Assembly (NCBI GenBank): GCA_947474705.1
Contig: CANJJS010000011.1
Coordinates: forward strand, 21,199-85,198
Source: Acetobacteraceae bacterium
GTDB lineage: Bacteria; Pseudomonadota; Alphaproteobacteria; Acetobacterales; Acetobacteraceae
Direction of reading: 5' to 3'
DNA: 64,000 bases
Both the position numbers and the translations under genes were made by a program. The notes under the pieces are model-generated. The model did not search any database. It was not told the origin of the DNA and worked only from the letters and a program-made list of their open reading frames with translations. Every line of letters starts with the position of its first letter. Position 1 is the stretch's first letter. Shown here piece after piece: positions 18,625 through 27,498 of this stretch.

Positions 18625-20124
18625 TTATCCTCCCAGATAGCGCCGTCGCAGATGGGCCTGGAAAAATCCCGGATTCAACGCCTGGCCGGTCGCTTCGGTC
18701 AGCAAATCGTTGAAGCCCAGCAAACTTCCGCGCCCATGCACCTGCTTGCGGAGCCAGTCGATCAGCGGCGAAAGGTCGCCAATGCCCATCGCCGTACGCA
18801 GGCCGCGAACCCGATCCACCGCGACGGCCATCAGTTGCGCGGCGGACATCGCGCCCAGCGTATAGCTGGGGAAATAGCCGAACGCCCCGTCGTACCAATG
18901 AATGTCCTGCAAACATCCTTTCGCGTCGTCCGGCGGCACGATGCCCAGAAGCTCGCGCAAGGCATCGTTCCAGGCGCCCGGAAGGTCGGCGACCGCCAGA
19001 TTGCCCGAGATCAGGGCGCGCTCCAGCCGGAACCGCATGATCACATGCGCGGGATAGGTCATTTCGTCGGCCTCGACCCGGATGAACCCGCGTTCCACCC
19101 GGCGAAACACCCGGCCAAGATTTTCCGTCTGGTACGGCGCCGCGTCGCCGCCGAATGCGCGATGCAGGACGCGGCCGAGCCAGGAAAGATATTCGTCGTC
19201 GCGGCAAGCCTGCATCTCGACGATCAGCGACTGGCTTTCATGGATCGCCATGCCCGCGGCTTCCCCCACGGGCTGGCGAGCCCGCGCGGCCGGCAACCCG
19301 CGTTCGTAAAGCGCATGCCCGGTCTCATGAATCACGGCCATCACCGCCTGGGTGTAATCCGCCGCGTCGTACCGCGTGGTGATCCGGACATCGGTGCGCG
19401 TCCCGCCCGAGAACGGATGCGCGGATCGGTCCAGCCGCGCGTGATCGAAGTCGAGCCCCATCCGTTCCGACACCAGACGGCACACCGCTTCCTGCGCCGG
19501 GATCGGAAAGGGACCGGCGGGTTCGATCGGCGGCGGCAGCCGGGCCTGGCGTTCCTCGGCCGCCGGCAGAGCCTCCATCAGAAAGGATTCGTAGGCCCCG
19601 AAGATCGACGCCACGTCGGCCGCGCCAATCCCGCGTTGATACCCGTCCATCAGGGCGTCGTAAGGACTGAGACCCAGCGCGGGCGCCAGCGCCGCGGCCT
19701 GCTCGCGCACCAGCTTCACGACCTCCGCCAAATGCGGCCGGACAAGCGCGAAGTCGGAGGTCCGCTTCGCCTCGCGCCAAACCTTTTCGCAATGCGAGTT
19801 GGCGCGGGCACGGGCCTCCACCAGATCGGCGGGCACGGCGGTGGCGCGGGTATGGGCGTGGCGCATCAACCGGAGATTGGCGGCTGCCCAGACATCTTCC
19901 GGCGGCGCCACTTCCGCCGCGGCGAGGTCGTCCGCCACCTGGGGTACGATCACCTCCGCATGCGAAAGACCAGCCAAAACGGCGAGTTGGTCGCCGCGCG
20001 CCGTCCCGCCCCCGGGCGGCATCATCGCGGCCGCGTCCCAACCGAGCATGGAGGCGCATTCGTCGATGGTCGCGATCCTGGCGAAGCGCGCGGTCAGACG
20101 GTCGTAAGCGGTGGTATCGGTCAT
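18625..20124 (-). CDS. Carboxypeptidase Taq (M32) metalloprotease
   Basis: 499-aa zinc carboxypeptidase of broad specificity, cytosolic. The M32 HETGH motif lies at 266-270 (H266, E267, H270), with HESQS near 295 supplying the third ligand. DRSAHPFSGG near 232-241 and the IRVEADE/TYPAH region are typical of the family, as is the length of about 500 residues. ATG 20124 overlaps the SURF1 stop (20121-20124), so translation is coupled to the cytochrome oxidase cluster, although no link in function is known. Confidence 0.93.
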   Translation of the reverse strand: MTDTTAYDRLTARFARIATIDECASMLGWDAAAMMPPGGGTARGDQLAVLAGLSHAEVIVPQVADDLAAAEVAPPEDVWAAANLRLMRHAHTRATAVPADLVEARARANSHCEKVWREAKRTSDFALVRPHLAEVVKLVREQAAALAPALGLSPYDALMDGYQRGIGAADVASIFGAYESFLMEALPAAEERQARLPPPIEPAGPFPIPAQEAVCRLVSERMGLDFDHARLDRSAHPFSGGTRTDVRITTRYDAADYTQAVMAVIHETGHALYERGLPAARARQPVGEAAGMAIHESQSLIVEMQACRDDEYLSWLGRVLHRAFGGDAAPYQTENLGRVFRRVERGFIRVEADEMTYPAHVIMRFRLERALISGNLAVADLPGAWNDALRELLGIVPPDDAKGCLQDIHWYDGAFGYFPSYTLGAMSAAQLMAVAVDRVRGLRTAMGIGDLSPLIDWLRKQVHGRGSLLGFNDLLTEATGQALNPGFFQAHLRRRYLGG

Positions 20125-20816
20125 GCCCGCGGTCCCTTTCTGGCCCAGATCGCGAAAATCGTCAGCAACGCGATCGCCAGGCCGAACCAGGTGATCGCGT
20201 AGATAAGGTGGTTGTTGGGCGGGCGCGGCAAGGTCCGGGCCGGGTCGGGCCAATGTCCCGCCGCCGCTGCCGGGCCGAGCGCCACCAGTACGAAGGGCGC
20301 CGCACCCGTCTGCCCCAGCGCCATGCCCATCGCCGCCGGATCCAAGGTGTAAAACCGGAGCGCCGCCAAATCGTCCTTCGCGCTGAACCATCCCGGCGCA
20401 TCCGCGAACCGCGCGTAACCCGTCACGGCGACCGGACCCGTCGGCAGGTCGAGCGGGATGGTCCGGGTCAACGGCGCCCAGCCGCGATCGACGAGCAGGA
20501 TCCCGCCGTCCTCGCGCTGAAACGGCACGATCATCCGGGCGCCCATCGCGGTGCCGGACGAGGTGGTGCGCACCTCGGCGCCGTAAAGCGCGGTGCGTTC
20601 CGGCAGGAACACGCCGGAGACCGATATTTTGGCGAAAGGAGGCGGGATCGTCTTTAAGGGGATGGGCGGGGCGCCCTCGGCGGCGGCGATTTGCGCCAGC
20701 ATGGACTCTTTCCAGACCATGCGCCGCACTTGCCAGGACCCCAGACCGAGAAGAACCACCAGCATCGCGGCGGTCATGGCCAGAGGCGGAAGCAGGCGGC
20801 GGGTTCCGGCCGTCAC
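20121..20816 (-). CDS. SURF1 family cytochrome oxidase assembly protein
   Basis: 231-aa inner-membrane protein that helps insert heme a into cytochrome c oxidase subunit I. Two transmembrane helices flank a periplasmic domain: one around 8-26 containing LAMTAAMLVVLLGLGSWQ, another near 203-222. GSWQ, VDRGW (about residues 110-114) and the C-terminal HLIYAITWFGLA are typical SURF1 phrases. Starts at GTG 20816, which overlaps the DUF983 stop (GTGA). Confidence 0.93.
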   Translation of the reverse strand: MTAGTRRLLPPLAMTAAMLVVLLGLGSWQVRRMVWKESMLAQIAAAEGAPPIPLKTIPPPFAKISVSGVFLPERTALYGAEVRTTSSGTAMGARMIVPFQREDGGILLVDRGWAPLTRTIPLDLPTGPVAVTGYARFADAPGWFSAKDDLAALRFYTLDPAAMGMALGQTGAAPFVLVALGPAAAAGHWPDPARTLPRPPNNHLIYAITWFGLAIALLTIFAIWARKGPRA

Positions 20817-21172
20817 AGCCCCATCTCTGACGCGCGATGGCGATATTGCAGGGCGATCAGAGCGGCCTTCACCGGCCGGATCATCGCGATCGCCAGCGGC
20901 ACGGTCACGACCGGCCAGAGCACCGCGTGCAGCCATAACGGCGGATTGAAGCGAAATTCGGTCCAGAAGGCGAGCGCCACCACGATCGCCCCAAGCGCCA
21001 GGATCACCAGCGCCGTCGCGCCATCGCCCGAGTCGCTCTGAGAAAAATCGAGACCGCAGCTTTCGCAAACGGGCCGGACTTCGAGAATTTCATGGAACAG
21101 CGGGCCCTGCCCGCAACGTGGACAGCGGCACCGCAGCGCCGCTGTCAGCACGGAAGGCGGTGTATCGGTCAC
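20813..21172 (-). CDS. DUF983 membrane protein with zinc-ribbon-like cysteines
   Basis: 119-aa protein usually found between coxC and SURF1 in alphaproteobacteria. Four cysteines in two CxxC pairs (CPRCGQGPLF near 17-26 and CESCGLDF near 37-44) form a probable zinc ribbon, followed by two transmembrane helices. Function is not established; context implies cytochrome oxidase biogenesis. GTG 21172 overlaps the coxC stop by 4 nt. Confidence 0.9.
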   Translation of the reverse strand: MTDTPPSVLTAALRCRCPRCGQGPLFHEILEVRPVCESCGLDFSQSDSGDGATALVILALGAIVVALAFWTEFRFNPPLWLHAVLWPVVTVPLAIAMIRPVKAALIALQYRHRASEMGL

Positions 21173-22014
21173 TCGACGGCGATCGTGCCGGCGCCGTACC
21201 AGTAGATGCAGATGAACAGGAACAGCCAGACCACGTCGACGAAATGCCAGTACCAGGCGGCTGCCTCGAAGCCGAAATGCCGTTCCGGGGTGAAGTGATC
21301 GGCGCGGGCACGGAACCAGCAGACGATCAGGAACAGCGTGCCGACGATGACGTGGAACCCGTGGAAGCCCGTCGCGAGGAAGAAGACCGAGGGATAGATC
21401 CCGCCGGTGAACTTGAACGGCGCGTGCGCGTATTCGATGGCCTGGCACATGGTGAACAGCAGGCCAAGGACGATGGTCGCGCCAAGCCCCCAGACCAGGG
21501 TCTTCTTGTTGCCTTCCAACAGCGCGTGGTGCGCGAAGGTGATCGTGCAGCCCGACAGCAGCAGGATCATCGTGTTCAGCAGCGGCAGATGGAACGGGTC
21601 GAAGGTCAGCACGTTGGCCGGCGGCCACACGGTCTGTCCATTTCCCTGCGTCTCCGGGAAGAACACGAAATTGAAGAACGACCAGAAGAAGCCGACGAAG
21701 AACATCACCTCCGACGAGATGAACAGCACCATGCCATAGCGCAGGCCCAGACGGACGACCAGCGAATGCGCGCCAGGCGTGCGGGCTTCCTTCACCACAT
21801 CGCGCCACCAGAAGAACATGGTGGCCAGAACGACGGCCAGGCCGGCGATCAGGACAAGGTAGTTTTTGTAATGAGAGACCAGGATGATCCCGAAAACCGT
21901 CAGGAACCCGCCGAACGAGCCGAGGATCGGCCAGGGGCTGGGATCCGGCAGATGGTACGGGTGCTTCAGTCCAGACTCATGTGGCACCGCGGCGCCGTGT
22001 GCATCACTGCTCAT
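21169..22014 (-). CDS. coxC: Cytochrome c oxidase subunit III
   Basis: 281-aa, seven-helix subunit III of the aa3-type oxidase. After the short N-terminal tail, HPYHLPDPSPWPI precedes the first helix. Conserved features include WWRDVVKEA in the loop between helices, the EVMFFVGFFWSFF helix and the final HFVDVVWLFLF helix. Subunits I and II are not in the window and would be expected upstream, but pckA lies there instead, so the cox operon is either split or begins here. First gene of coxC-DUF983-SURF1-M32 peptidase. 165 nt of apparently non-coding DNA precede it. Confidence 0.95.
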   Translation of the reverse strand: MSSDAHGAAVPHESGLKHPYHLPDPSPWPILGSFGGFLTVFGIILVSHYKNYLVLIAGLAVVLATMFFWWRDVVKEARTPGAHSLVVRLGLRYGMVLFISSEVMFFVGFFWSFFNFVFFPETQGNGQTVWPPANVLTFDPFHLPLLNTMILLLSGCTITFAHHALLEGNKKTLVWGLGATIVLGLLFTMCQAIEYAHAPFKFTGGIYPSVFFLATGFHGFHVIVGTLFLIVCWFRARADHFTPERHFGFEAAAWYWHFVDVVWLFLFICIYWYGAGTIAVE

Positions 22015-22179
22015 GCCAAACCCACGCTTTTACGACCGGGGAAGCCGCCCCGGCACGGTTGCCCCATCATGGCCAATTTGGGCATGAGTTCAAGGGGTGG
22101 CGGTTGGGAAAAGCGCCAGCGCGCACCGCCGTTCGCGAGGGGCGGCGCTCCAGCACCGGCCCCGCCGCGTCCGGCGATC

Positions 22180-23814
22180 TTACGCCGCCGCCCGGATCGC
22201 CACCGCGCGGACGTCGTCGCCCACGCCGCCTTCGAAGCTCGCGAAATTCTCTTCGAACCGCGCGACCAGCGCTTTCGCGGTTTCGTCGTAGGCGGCCTTG
22301 TCGGCCCAGGTCTGACGGGGATCGAGAACGTCGTCGGGGATACCGGGCACGTGCTCCGGGAAGGACAGGCCAAAGAACGGATCGCGGCGGAATTTCGCGT
22401 TCAGCAGCGTGCCGTCCAGGGCACCGCGCAGCAAGGCGCGGGTGTGGCGGATGCTCATGCGCTTGCCGACGCCGTATTTGCCGCCGCTCCAGCCGGTGTT
22501 CACCAGCCAGCATTCGGCGCCCTGTGCCGCGATCAGATCGGCCAGCAGCTTGCCATAGACCTCGGGGCGGCGGGGCAGGAAGGGATGGCCGAAGCAAGTG
22601 CTGAAGGTCGCCTTTGGCTCGCCGCTATGGCCTTTTTCCGTGCCCGCGACGATCGCGGTATAACCGGACATGAAGTGGTACATCGCCTGCGCGGGTGTCA
22701 GCCGGGAGATCGGCGGCAGCACCCCGAACGCGTCGCAGGTCAGCATCACCACGTTCTTCGGCTGCCCGCCGCGGCCCGAGAGTTCGACGTTCGGAATGAA
22801 CTCGACCGGGTAGCAGGAGCGTGTGTTCTCGGTGAGACGGTCGTCGTTCAGATCGAGCACGCCGCGATGGTCGGCGATGACGTTTTCAAGCACCGTGCCG
22901 AAGCGGTTGGTGGCGGCATAGATCTCCGGTTCCGCTTCCGCCGACAGGTTGATGACCTTGGCATAGCAGCCACCCTCAAAATTGAAGGTGCCGGTTTCGC
23001 CCCAGCCGTGTTCGTCGTCCCCGATCAGGCGGCGGTGCGGGTCGGAGGAGAGCGTGGTCTTACCGGTGCCGGACAGGCCGAAGAACAGCGCGACGTCTTC
23101 TTCGGGGCCGATATTGGCGCTGCAATGCATGGGCATCACGCCCTTGCCCGGCAGAATCCAGTTCATGACGGTGAAGATCGATTTCTTGATCTCGCCCGCG
23201 TATTCGGTGCCCGCGACGACGATGATTTTTTGCTCGAACGACAGCGCGATGGTGGTTTCGGACCGGGTGCCGTCGATGGCCGGATCGGTCCGGAACAGCG
23301 GGGCGTGCAGGATCGTGTAATCGGGTTCGAATCCGGCGAGGTCTTCCGCCGGCGGACGAATGAACATGTTGCGCGCGAAAAGCGCGGACCAGGCATGCGT
23401 CGTGACCAGGCGCACCCGGACCCGGTGCGCCGGATCGGCACCCGCGTAGAGGTCCTGCGTGAACAGGTCCTGTCCTTGCAGGTAGGCCTGCACCCGCGCC
23501 TTCAGGATGGCGAATTTCTCCGGCGCGTAACGCTGGTTGATGGCGCCCCACCAAATATCCTTGGTCACCGACGGCTCATCGACCACGAACTTGTCGCGAA
23601 CCGATCGTCCCGTGTGGACTCCGGTCTCGACCATCAGCGACCCGTCGGCGGACAGGCGACCTTCCCGGCGCCGGAGGGATTCGGCGACCAGCGCGGGTGC
23701 CGCGAGGTTCGGATGAACGGGGCGCCCGGCGCGCACGCCGGTGCCGGAAAGCGCTGTCGCGGCCTGTTTCGCGGAGTTGTCCGATGCGTGTGTCAAAGTC
23801 TGTTTCCTGTCCAA
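22180..23814 (-). CDS. pckA: Phosphoenolpyruvate carboxykinase (ATP)
   Basis: Decarboxylates and phosphorylates oxaloacetate to PEP with ATP, the entry to gluconeogenesis. 544 aa. The kinase P-loop GLSGTGKTT is at 246-254, the RSPKDKF-like segment reads GRSVRDKF at 69-76, and MHCSANIG at 229-236 and the LIGDDEHGW metal-binding loop at 263-271 are intact. The apparent start is TTG 23814 with no clear Shine-Dalgarno sequence; the first 30 residues are poorly conserved, so the start is uncertain. Growth on aromatic or organic acids as implied by the catabolic genes would need this enzyme. Confidence 0.95.
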   Translation of the reverse strand: MDRKQTLTHASDNSAKQAATALSGTGVRAGRPVHPNLAAPALVAESLRRREGRLSADGSLMVETGVHTGRSVRDKFVVDEPSVTKDIWWGAINQRYAPEKFAILKARVQAYLQGQDLFTQDLYAGADPAHRVRVRLVTTHAWSALFARNMFIRPPAEDLAGFEPDYTILHAPLFRTDPAIDGTRSETTIALSFEQKIIVVAGTEYAGEIKKSIFTVMNWILPGKGVMPMHCSANIGPEEDVALFFGLSGTGKTTLSSDPHRRLIGDDEHGWGETGTFNFEGGCYAKVINLSAEAEPEIYAATNRFGTVLENVIADHRGVLDLNDDRLTENTRSCYPVEFIPNVELSGRGGQPKNVVMLTCDAFGVLPPISRLTPAQAMYHFMSGYTAIVAGTEKGHSGEPKATFSTCFGHPFLPRRPEVYGKLLADLIAAQGAECWLVNTGWSGGKYGVGKRMSIRHTRALLRGALDGTLLNAKFRRDPFFGLSFPEHVPGIPDDVLDPRQTWADKAAYDETAKALVARFEENFASFEGGVGDDVRAVAIRAAA

Positions 23815-24079
23815 GAGGCCGTCCGAGGTCGCGCGGATCCATTATCGGACGGTAGGAATCCTATTTACGCCCGGCGCGCAAGGGAGCCGTTTCGCACCCG
23901 CGGTAGAGTTGGGTGCGAACCAGGTCCCATCCGGCGCCCGGCTGGGGGTTTTTTCAATCCGGCCGCTCGTGGCCGGGCCCAGCTTATTCGCGGTGGGTGG
24001 CGCGGAGTTGCGGCGGAAATGCGGCGAGATCGTGGCCAGCCCCCCGACCCGGACGTGAGCCACCCCGTGCCCTCTTGTA

Positions 24080-25102
24080 TCAGGTCGCGGGGACCCACGC
24101 GCGGACTCGCTCTGGCAGCAATGTCACGACCGCCCGGCGCGTGGGATGCCAAAACGCGGACAGCAGCAGCAATGCCGATCCGACGACCAGGGCCGTCAGC
24201 GCGAGGCTGATGTTCAACGCCCCGATCGCCTGGATCAGCGCGCTGATCGCGTAGAGGACGTAGAACAGCGCCGAGACCAGCAAGGCCCGCCGATCCACCG
24301 TCAAGGCGACAAGGGCCAGGACGGCGTAGAGCCCCACGCCCGCGGCTGCTTTCGCGAGGCTGGTTTCATCGCCATCCAGCAGGCCAAGAAGCGAAAACAC
24401 GGGATGCACGATCGCCGGTGCCGCCGAGAGATGTAACCAAAACGCCACGTCGGATCGCCGTGTCAGGCGGGCGCGATCGGACATGTCCCACCGCATCGCC
24501 AGGCCGAACAAGCTTAGGCCGCCCGCGAACAGCAACCATGGCCAATGGGCTTTCGCCGCGGGCACCAGCACCAGCAGCAACGCCACCGCGGCGGCGACCG
24601 CGGCCACCGCGCCCACCGCGATCGTCACTGGCACGCGAAACCGGCGCCAGTGCGCTACCGTGGCGGCGACCGCGGTTAACGCCGCGAGCGCTCCGATCGC
24701 GCTGTCGGGTGCCGCGGAAAACACCGCTTTTGACAGCAAGGCCCCTTCCGCGCAGGCACCGCCGGCGAAACTTCCCAAAAGCAAAAGACTCGGCAGCGCC
24801 ATACGGCGGCGTCGCGTGAAATATTCCGCGAGCCCCCAACTGACCGCCGATACCGCGAGCCCGACCAGGACCGGCGCCCATTCGCTCGCGAGCCAGCCCA
24901 CGGCGATCAACAAAAGCACCGCGGCAATCGAAACGAAAATGTCGTTGAACCCGGTCAGCAGCCGGAAATGTTCCTCGTCGGCGATCGAACCCGAGGCCGC
25001 GCCCATGCGCCGGCGCGCCACGAACGCGCGGAGACTGTTGGCGGCATCGGCCGGGATCGCGCCGGCCGCCACGGCGGCATCGATTTCGTCGTCGCTGTAC
25101 AT
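24080..25102 (-). CDS. DUF2157 domain multi-pass membrane protein
   Basis: 340 aa. A cytosolic N-terminal segment of about 60 residues (SDDEIDAAVAAGAIPADAA) leads into roughly ten hydrophobic helices, as in DUF2157 proteins. Function unknown. I place the start at ATG 25102, since MYSDDEID fits the family; a further 9 codons upstream are open. The gene stands alone, leftward, between pckA and an alpha/beta hydrolase. Confidence 0.75.
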   Translation of the reverse strand: MYSDDEIDAAVAAGAIPADAANSLRAFVARRRMGAASGSIADEEHFRLLTGFNDIFVSIAAVLLLIAVGWLASEWAPVLVGLAVSAVSWGLAEYFTRRRRMALPSLLLLGSFAGGACAEGALLSKAVFSAAPDSAIGALAALTAVAATVAHWRRFRVPVTIAVGAVAAVAAAVALLLVLVPAAKAHWPWLLFAGGLSLFGLAMRWDMSDRARLTRRSDVAFWLHLSAAPAIVHPVFSLLGLLDGDETSLAKAAAGVGLYAVLALVALTVDRRALLVSALFYVLYAISALIQAIGALNISLALTALVVGSALLLLSAFWHPTRRAVVTLLPERVRAWVPAT

Positions 25103-25204
25103 GGGGCCACACCGCTTGTTTCGCGGCATAGGTAACGCGCGGCGGCGAAAGACGAAAGCATCCCGCTTCCGCCGCCGGGTCTCGACGTTCGGCCCGGAGA
25201 GGTG

Positions 25205-25894
25205 TCAGCCGCCGGTCAGCAGCGCCGTCAACTCTTCCGGCATCGTCAGCATCGGGTAATGGCCGGTGTCCAGCTCGTGCCATTTCGCCTTGAGTTTCGC
25301 GGCGGCGCGGCGTTGATGCGCCTCCCCGGGATTGGGCGCCTGTTTGCACCAGATCACCGTCGCATCCCAGGACATTTCCCAAAAATCCGTCAATTTGACC
25401 GGTATCATCGACGTGCCCACGGGATGCGGCGTGATGCGGTCGATCACCCACGGCAACAACGCCGCTGGAACGTCGGCGAACAAGCCGTTCGCCGCTTCGT
25501 CGCGCGAAGGTCCCGCCGCCAGCCCATACGGCGGCGGCGCGGTCCGATTGACGATATCGCGAGATTTCTCTCCGTTGAACAACGCGAGAGCGTCCACCAG
25601 CACGATCCGGCCGACGCGATCGCGCACTCGTTCGGCCGCACCGCACACGACCATGCCGCCGGAACTGGTGCCGACCAGCACGACATCGCGCAAATCTTCG
25701 TGAAACAGCAGTTCCGCGACCTCGGTGGCGAAGGTCGTCGTGTCGATTCCGGCGTGCAACTGATGCCGCCGCTCGCCGCATCCGATCATCGTCGGCGCGT
25801 AAACCGTGTGACCCTTGGCGCGCAGCCGGGCGGCGACGTCGCGCCAGATCCAGCCACCCTGATAGGATCCATGCACAAGCACAAAGTTTGTCAT
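25205..25894 (-). CDS. Alpha/beta hydrolase of the EstC/hydroxynitrile-lyase-like family
   Basis: 229 aa. Opens MTNFVLVHGSYQGGW, the hallmark of the methylesterase/hydroxynitrile lyase group. The nucleophile is Ser77 in GTSSGG and the catalytic His is His212 in DTGHYPMLT, just before the final helix PEELTALL. Bacterial members are esterases of low known specificity. ATG 25894 is preceded by a GGAAG about 9 nt upstream. Divergently placed from the sulfurtransferase gene. Confidence 0.87.
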   Translation of the reverse strand: MTNFVLVHGSYQGGWIWRDVAARLRAKGHTVYAPTMIGCGERRHQLHAGIDTTTFATEVAELLFHEDLRDVVLVGTSSGGMVVCGAAERVRDRVGRIVLVDALALFNGEKSRDIVNRTAPPPYGLAAGPSRDEAANGLFADVPAALLPWVIDRITPHPVGTSMIPVKLTDFWEMSWDATVIWCKQAPNPGEAHQRRAAAKLKAKWHELDTGHYPMLTMPEELTALLTGG

Positions 25895-26032
25895 CTCAGG
25901 CGCTTCCCCGTGTTTTTCGTCGCGGGATTGTGAAACGACACCCAGGGAAGTCAATGGCGGCGCGATTTCCGGTTGACGGGAATGCCGGTATCGTGGGCGC
26001 CGGAACTGTCAATTCTGGAGGAGACGCCCGCC

Positions 26033-26830
26033 ATGCCAACCGATCCTTTCGTCGATCTCGCCGGCCTGTCCGGGCTGGGACCCATTCGCTGGCTCGATGC
26101 CAGAGACCAGGCCGCCTTCGAGGCGGGCCACGCGCCGAACGCGGTCCGCGCGCCCAGCGATGCCTGGGATAAAGCGGCGAAGGCCGCGGATACCGGGTTC
26201 GAGAGCACAGGTTTTTGGACGGAGGCACTGAACGCGCTGGCCGTGGGGTCGAACGCGACCGCCGTGGTTTACGACACCGGCGCGATGACGAACGCGGCGC
26301 GGGTTTGGTTCGTGCTGCAATATTACGGCCTGAAATGCGTGATTTTGAACGGCGGCTGGCCCGCCATTGCCGCGGCCTCCTCGGTTCCAATCGGTGCTGG
26401 ACCTGAGCCAACCCCTCACAAGATCGCCCCTGGGATTGGCGCCGTCGGATTGGTCGACCGGACGATTTTGAAGAGCCAGTTGGACGGCGCCGCGCATGTC
26501 TTCGACAGCCGCACACGCGCCGAGTTCACGGGCGAAGACTCGCGCGGGCGGGCGCGAAGCGGGCATTTGCCGGGCGCGCGGCATCTCTCGCATGTCGATC
26601 TGATGGAAAAAGGCGTGGTGCATGCCGGGCCGGTGCTGCGCGCGATGATGGAAGGGGTGGGGTTCGGGCCAGGCGACCATATCGTGACTCATTGCGAAGG
26701 CGGGGGCCGGGCGGCGTTCGCGGCGGCGGCGGCGGTGCGCGCGGGATTCGACGACGTTCGCGTTTATTATCTCAGCTTTGGCGATTGGGCGAGGGATGAG
26801 AGTTGCCCGATCGTTAAAGATCGATCGTAA
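26033..26830 (+). CDS. Two-domain sulfurtransferase (rhodanese, SseA-like)
   Basis: 265-aa tandem rhodanese protein: 3-mercaptopyruvate or thiosulfate sulfurtransferase. The N-terminal, inactive domain covers 1-120 (WLDAR at 20-24; VVYD in place of a Cys loop). The C-terminal active domain covers 140-265, with FDSR at 157-160 and the persulfide Cys221 in THCEGGGRA. That loop, CEGGGR, is shorter in similarity to the CGSGVTA loop of mercaptopyruvate enzymes, so substrate is open. ATG 26033 has GGAGGAG 9 nt upstream. Confidence 0.88.
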   Translation: MPTDPFVDLAGLSGLGPIRWLDARDQAAFEAGHAPNAVRAPSDAWDKAAKAADTGFESTGFWTEALNALAVGSNATAVVYDTGAMTNAARVWFVLQYYGLKCVILNGGWPAIAAASSVPIGAGPEPTPHKIAPGIGAVGLVDRTILKSQLDGAAHVFDSRTRAEFTGEDSRGRARSGHLPGARHLSHVDLMEKGVVHAGPVLRAMMEGVGFGPGDHIVTHCEGGGRAAFAAAAAVRAGFDDVRVYYLSFGDWARDESCPIVKDRS

Positions 26831-26839
26831 CTGCCCCGG

Positions 26840-26883
26840 TGAGGTGGTCCCCGATTCCTGTCCAACCGATGGGGACCACCTCA
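26840..26883. repeat. Perfect 13-bp inverted repeat, hairpin
   Basis: TGAGGTGGTCCCC at 26840-26852 is exactly complementary to GGGGACCACCTCA at 26871-26883, with an 18-nt loop. It begins 10 nt after the sulfurtransferase stop, so it may terminate that transcript, but no T-run follows on either strand. The sequence could equally be a remnant of mobile-element ends; no transposase is near. Confidence 0.6.
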
Positions 26884-27065
26884 GTTCGGATTGCCGGCCG
26901 GGCAGGGTGGGAAGACGCGAACCGCGGGTGGGGGCGGGGAATTTGGAAGAACGCATGCGCGGAGCGGTCTTATCATATCCATCGATATGACGCGGAATTT
27001 CGATCCTGGGCGTTCGTATCGGAACCGAACGATCGTGGCCGCCGGACATGACGGCGGGGTGGCGG

Positions 27066-27124
27066 CACGGAGGCGGAAGCGGCACGTCTCCGTGGTCCTC
27101 CGTGCGACCTCCGTGGCCTCCGTG
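27066..27124 (+). repeat. CTCCGTG short tandem-like repeats
   Basis: CTCCGTG occurs at 27088-27094, 27098-27104, 27109-27115 and 27118-27124, at 9-11 nt spacing, with the inverted copy CACGGAG at 27066-27072. The near-helical spacing is what a multimeric protein-binding site would show; a dispersed extragenic repeat is the other option. Confidence 0.6.
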
Positions 27125-27194
27125 TTAAAACGGTTCATTATGCACGGGCGTCGATGACGGCATCGGGCGATCGGCCTTCGGCCACTGGGCTGAG

Positions 27195-27395
27195 TCAATG
27201 ATGCCCGAACCACGCCTTGATCGCCGCGAACAAGGCGAACACCTTCCATTCCGGCACATCCATGTTCCGGAAAAGGAACGAAATGAACGCGAACACCGCG
27301 TAAACCGCGGCATCCATTGGCATCCAGTTCGCGGGTGCCGAAAAAATCGCGAGAAGCATCTGGAAGCTGGGGAGTATCGTCTCCATTTCGAGCAT
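27195..27395 (-). CDS. Small hydrophobic protein, 66 aa
   Basis: No family recognised. The start ATG 27395 has AAGGA 8 nt upstream; a second in-frame ATG (METIL) follows three codons later. The product is largely hydrophobic with two likely membrane-associated helices (around residues 8-22 and 28-42: MDAAVYAVFAFISFLF) and ends KAWFGHH. Divergent from the regulator-like gene at 27499 with 103 nt between, so the two may share a control region. Good ribosome-binding site and non-random composition favour a real gene. Confidence 0.55.
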   Translation of the reverse strand: MLEMETILPSFQMLLAIFSAPANWMPMDAAVYAVFAFISFLFRNMDVPEWKVFALFAAIKAWFGHH

Positions 27396-27448
27396 CGGAC
27401 TGTTCCTTTTTGTTGAACAGCCGTTAAGTAGTCTCATATCGAGTCCCC

Positions 27449-27481
27449 GAACCAAGCGGTTCCATCGCGGAGAATCGCGGA
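27449..27481. promoter_or_regulatory. Candidate operator in the divergent control region
   Basis: GAACC-AAGC-GGTTC forms a small palindrome at 27449-27462, followed by two direct copies of ATCGCGGA at 27464-27471 and 27474-27481, ten nt apart (one helical turn). This lies between the divergent small hydrophobic gene and the regulator-like gene. The arrangement is seen directly; binding by the adjacent regulator-like protein is inference. Confidence 0.35.
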
Positions 27482-27498
27482 CAACAGTGGAGTTTCCC

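Larger units (their letters stand above)
26831..27194. other. Non-coding stretch with hairpin and CTCCGTG repeats
   Basis: 364 nt without a credible gene. It holds a 13-bp perfect inverted repeat at 26840-26883 just after the sulfurtransferase stop and a cluster of four CTCCGTG direct repeats at 27088-27124 with an inverted copy at 27066-27072, both listed separately. The frames crossing it lack family-like sequence and starts. Confidence 0.7.

Noticed and set aside
21118..24210. 1030-residue open frame on the plus strand
   Set aside because: Antisense to coxC and pckA, with low-complexity charged sequence and no recognisable domain.
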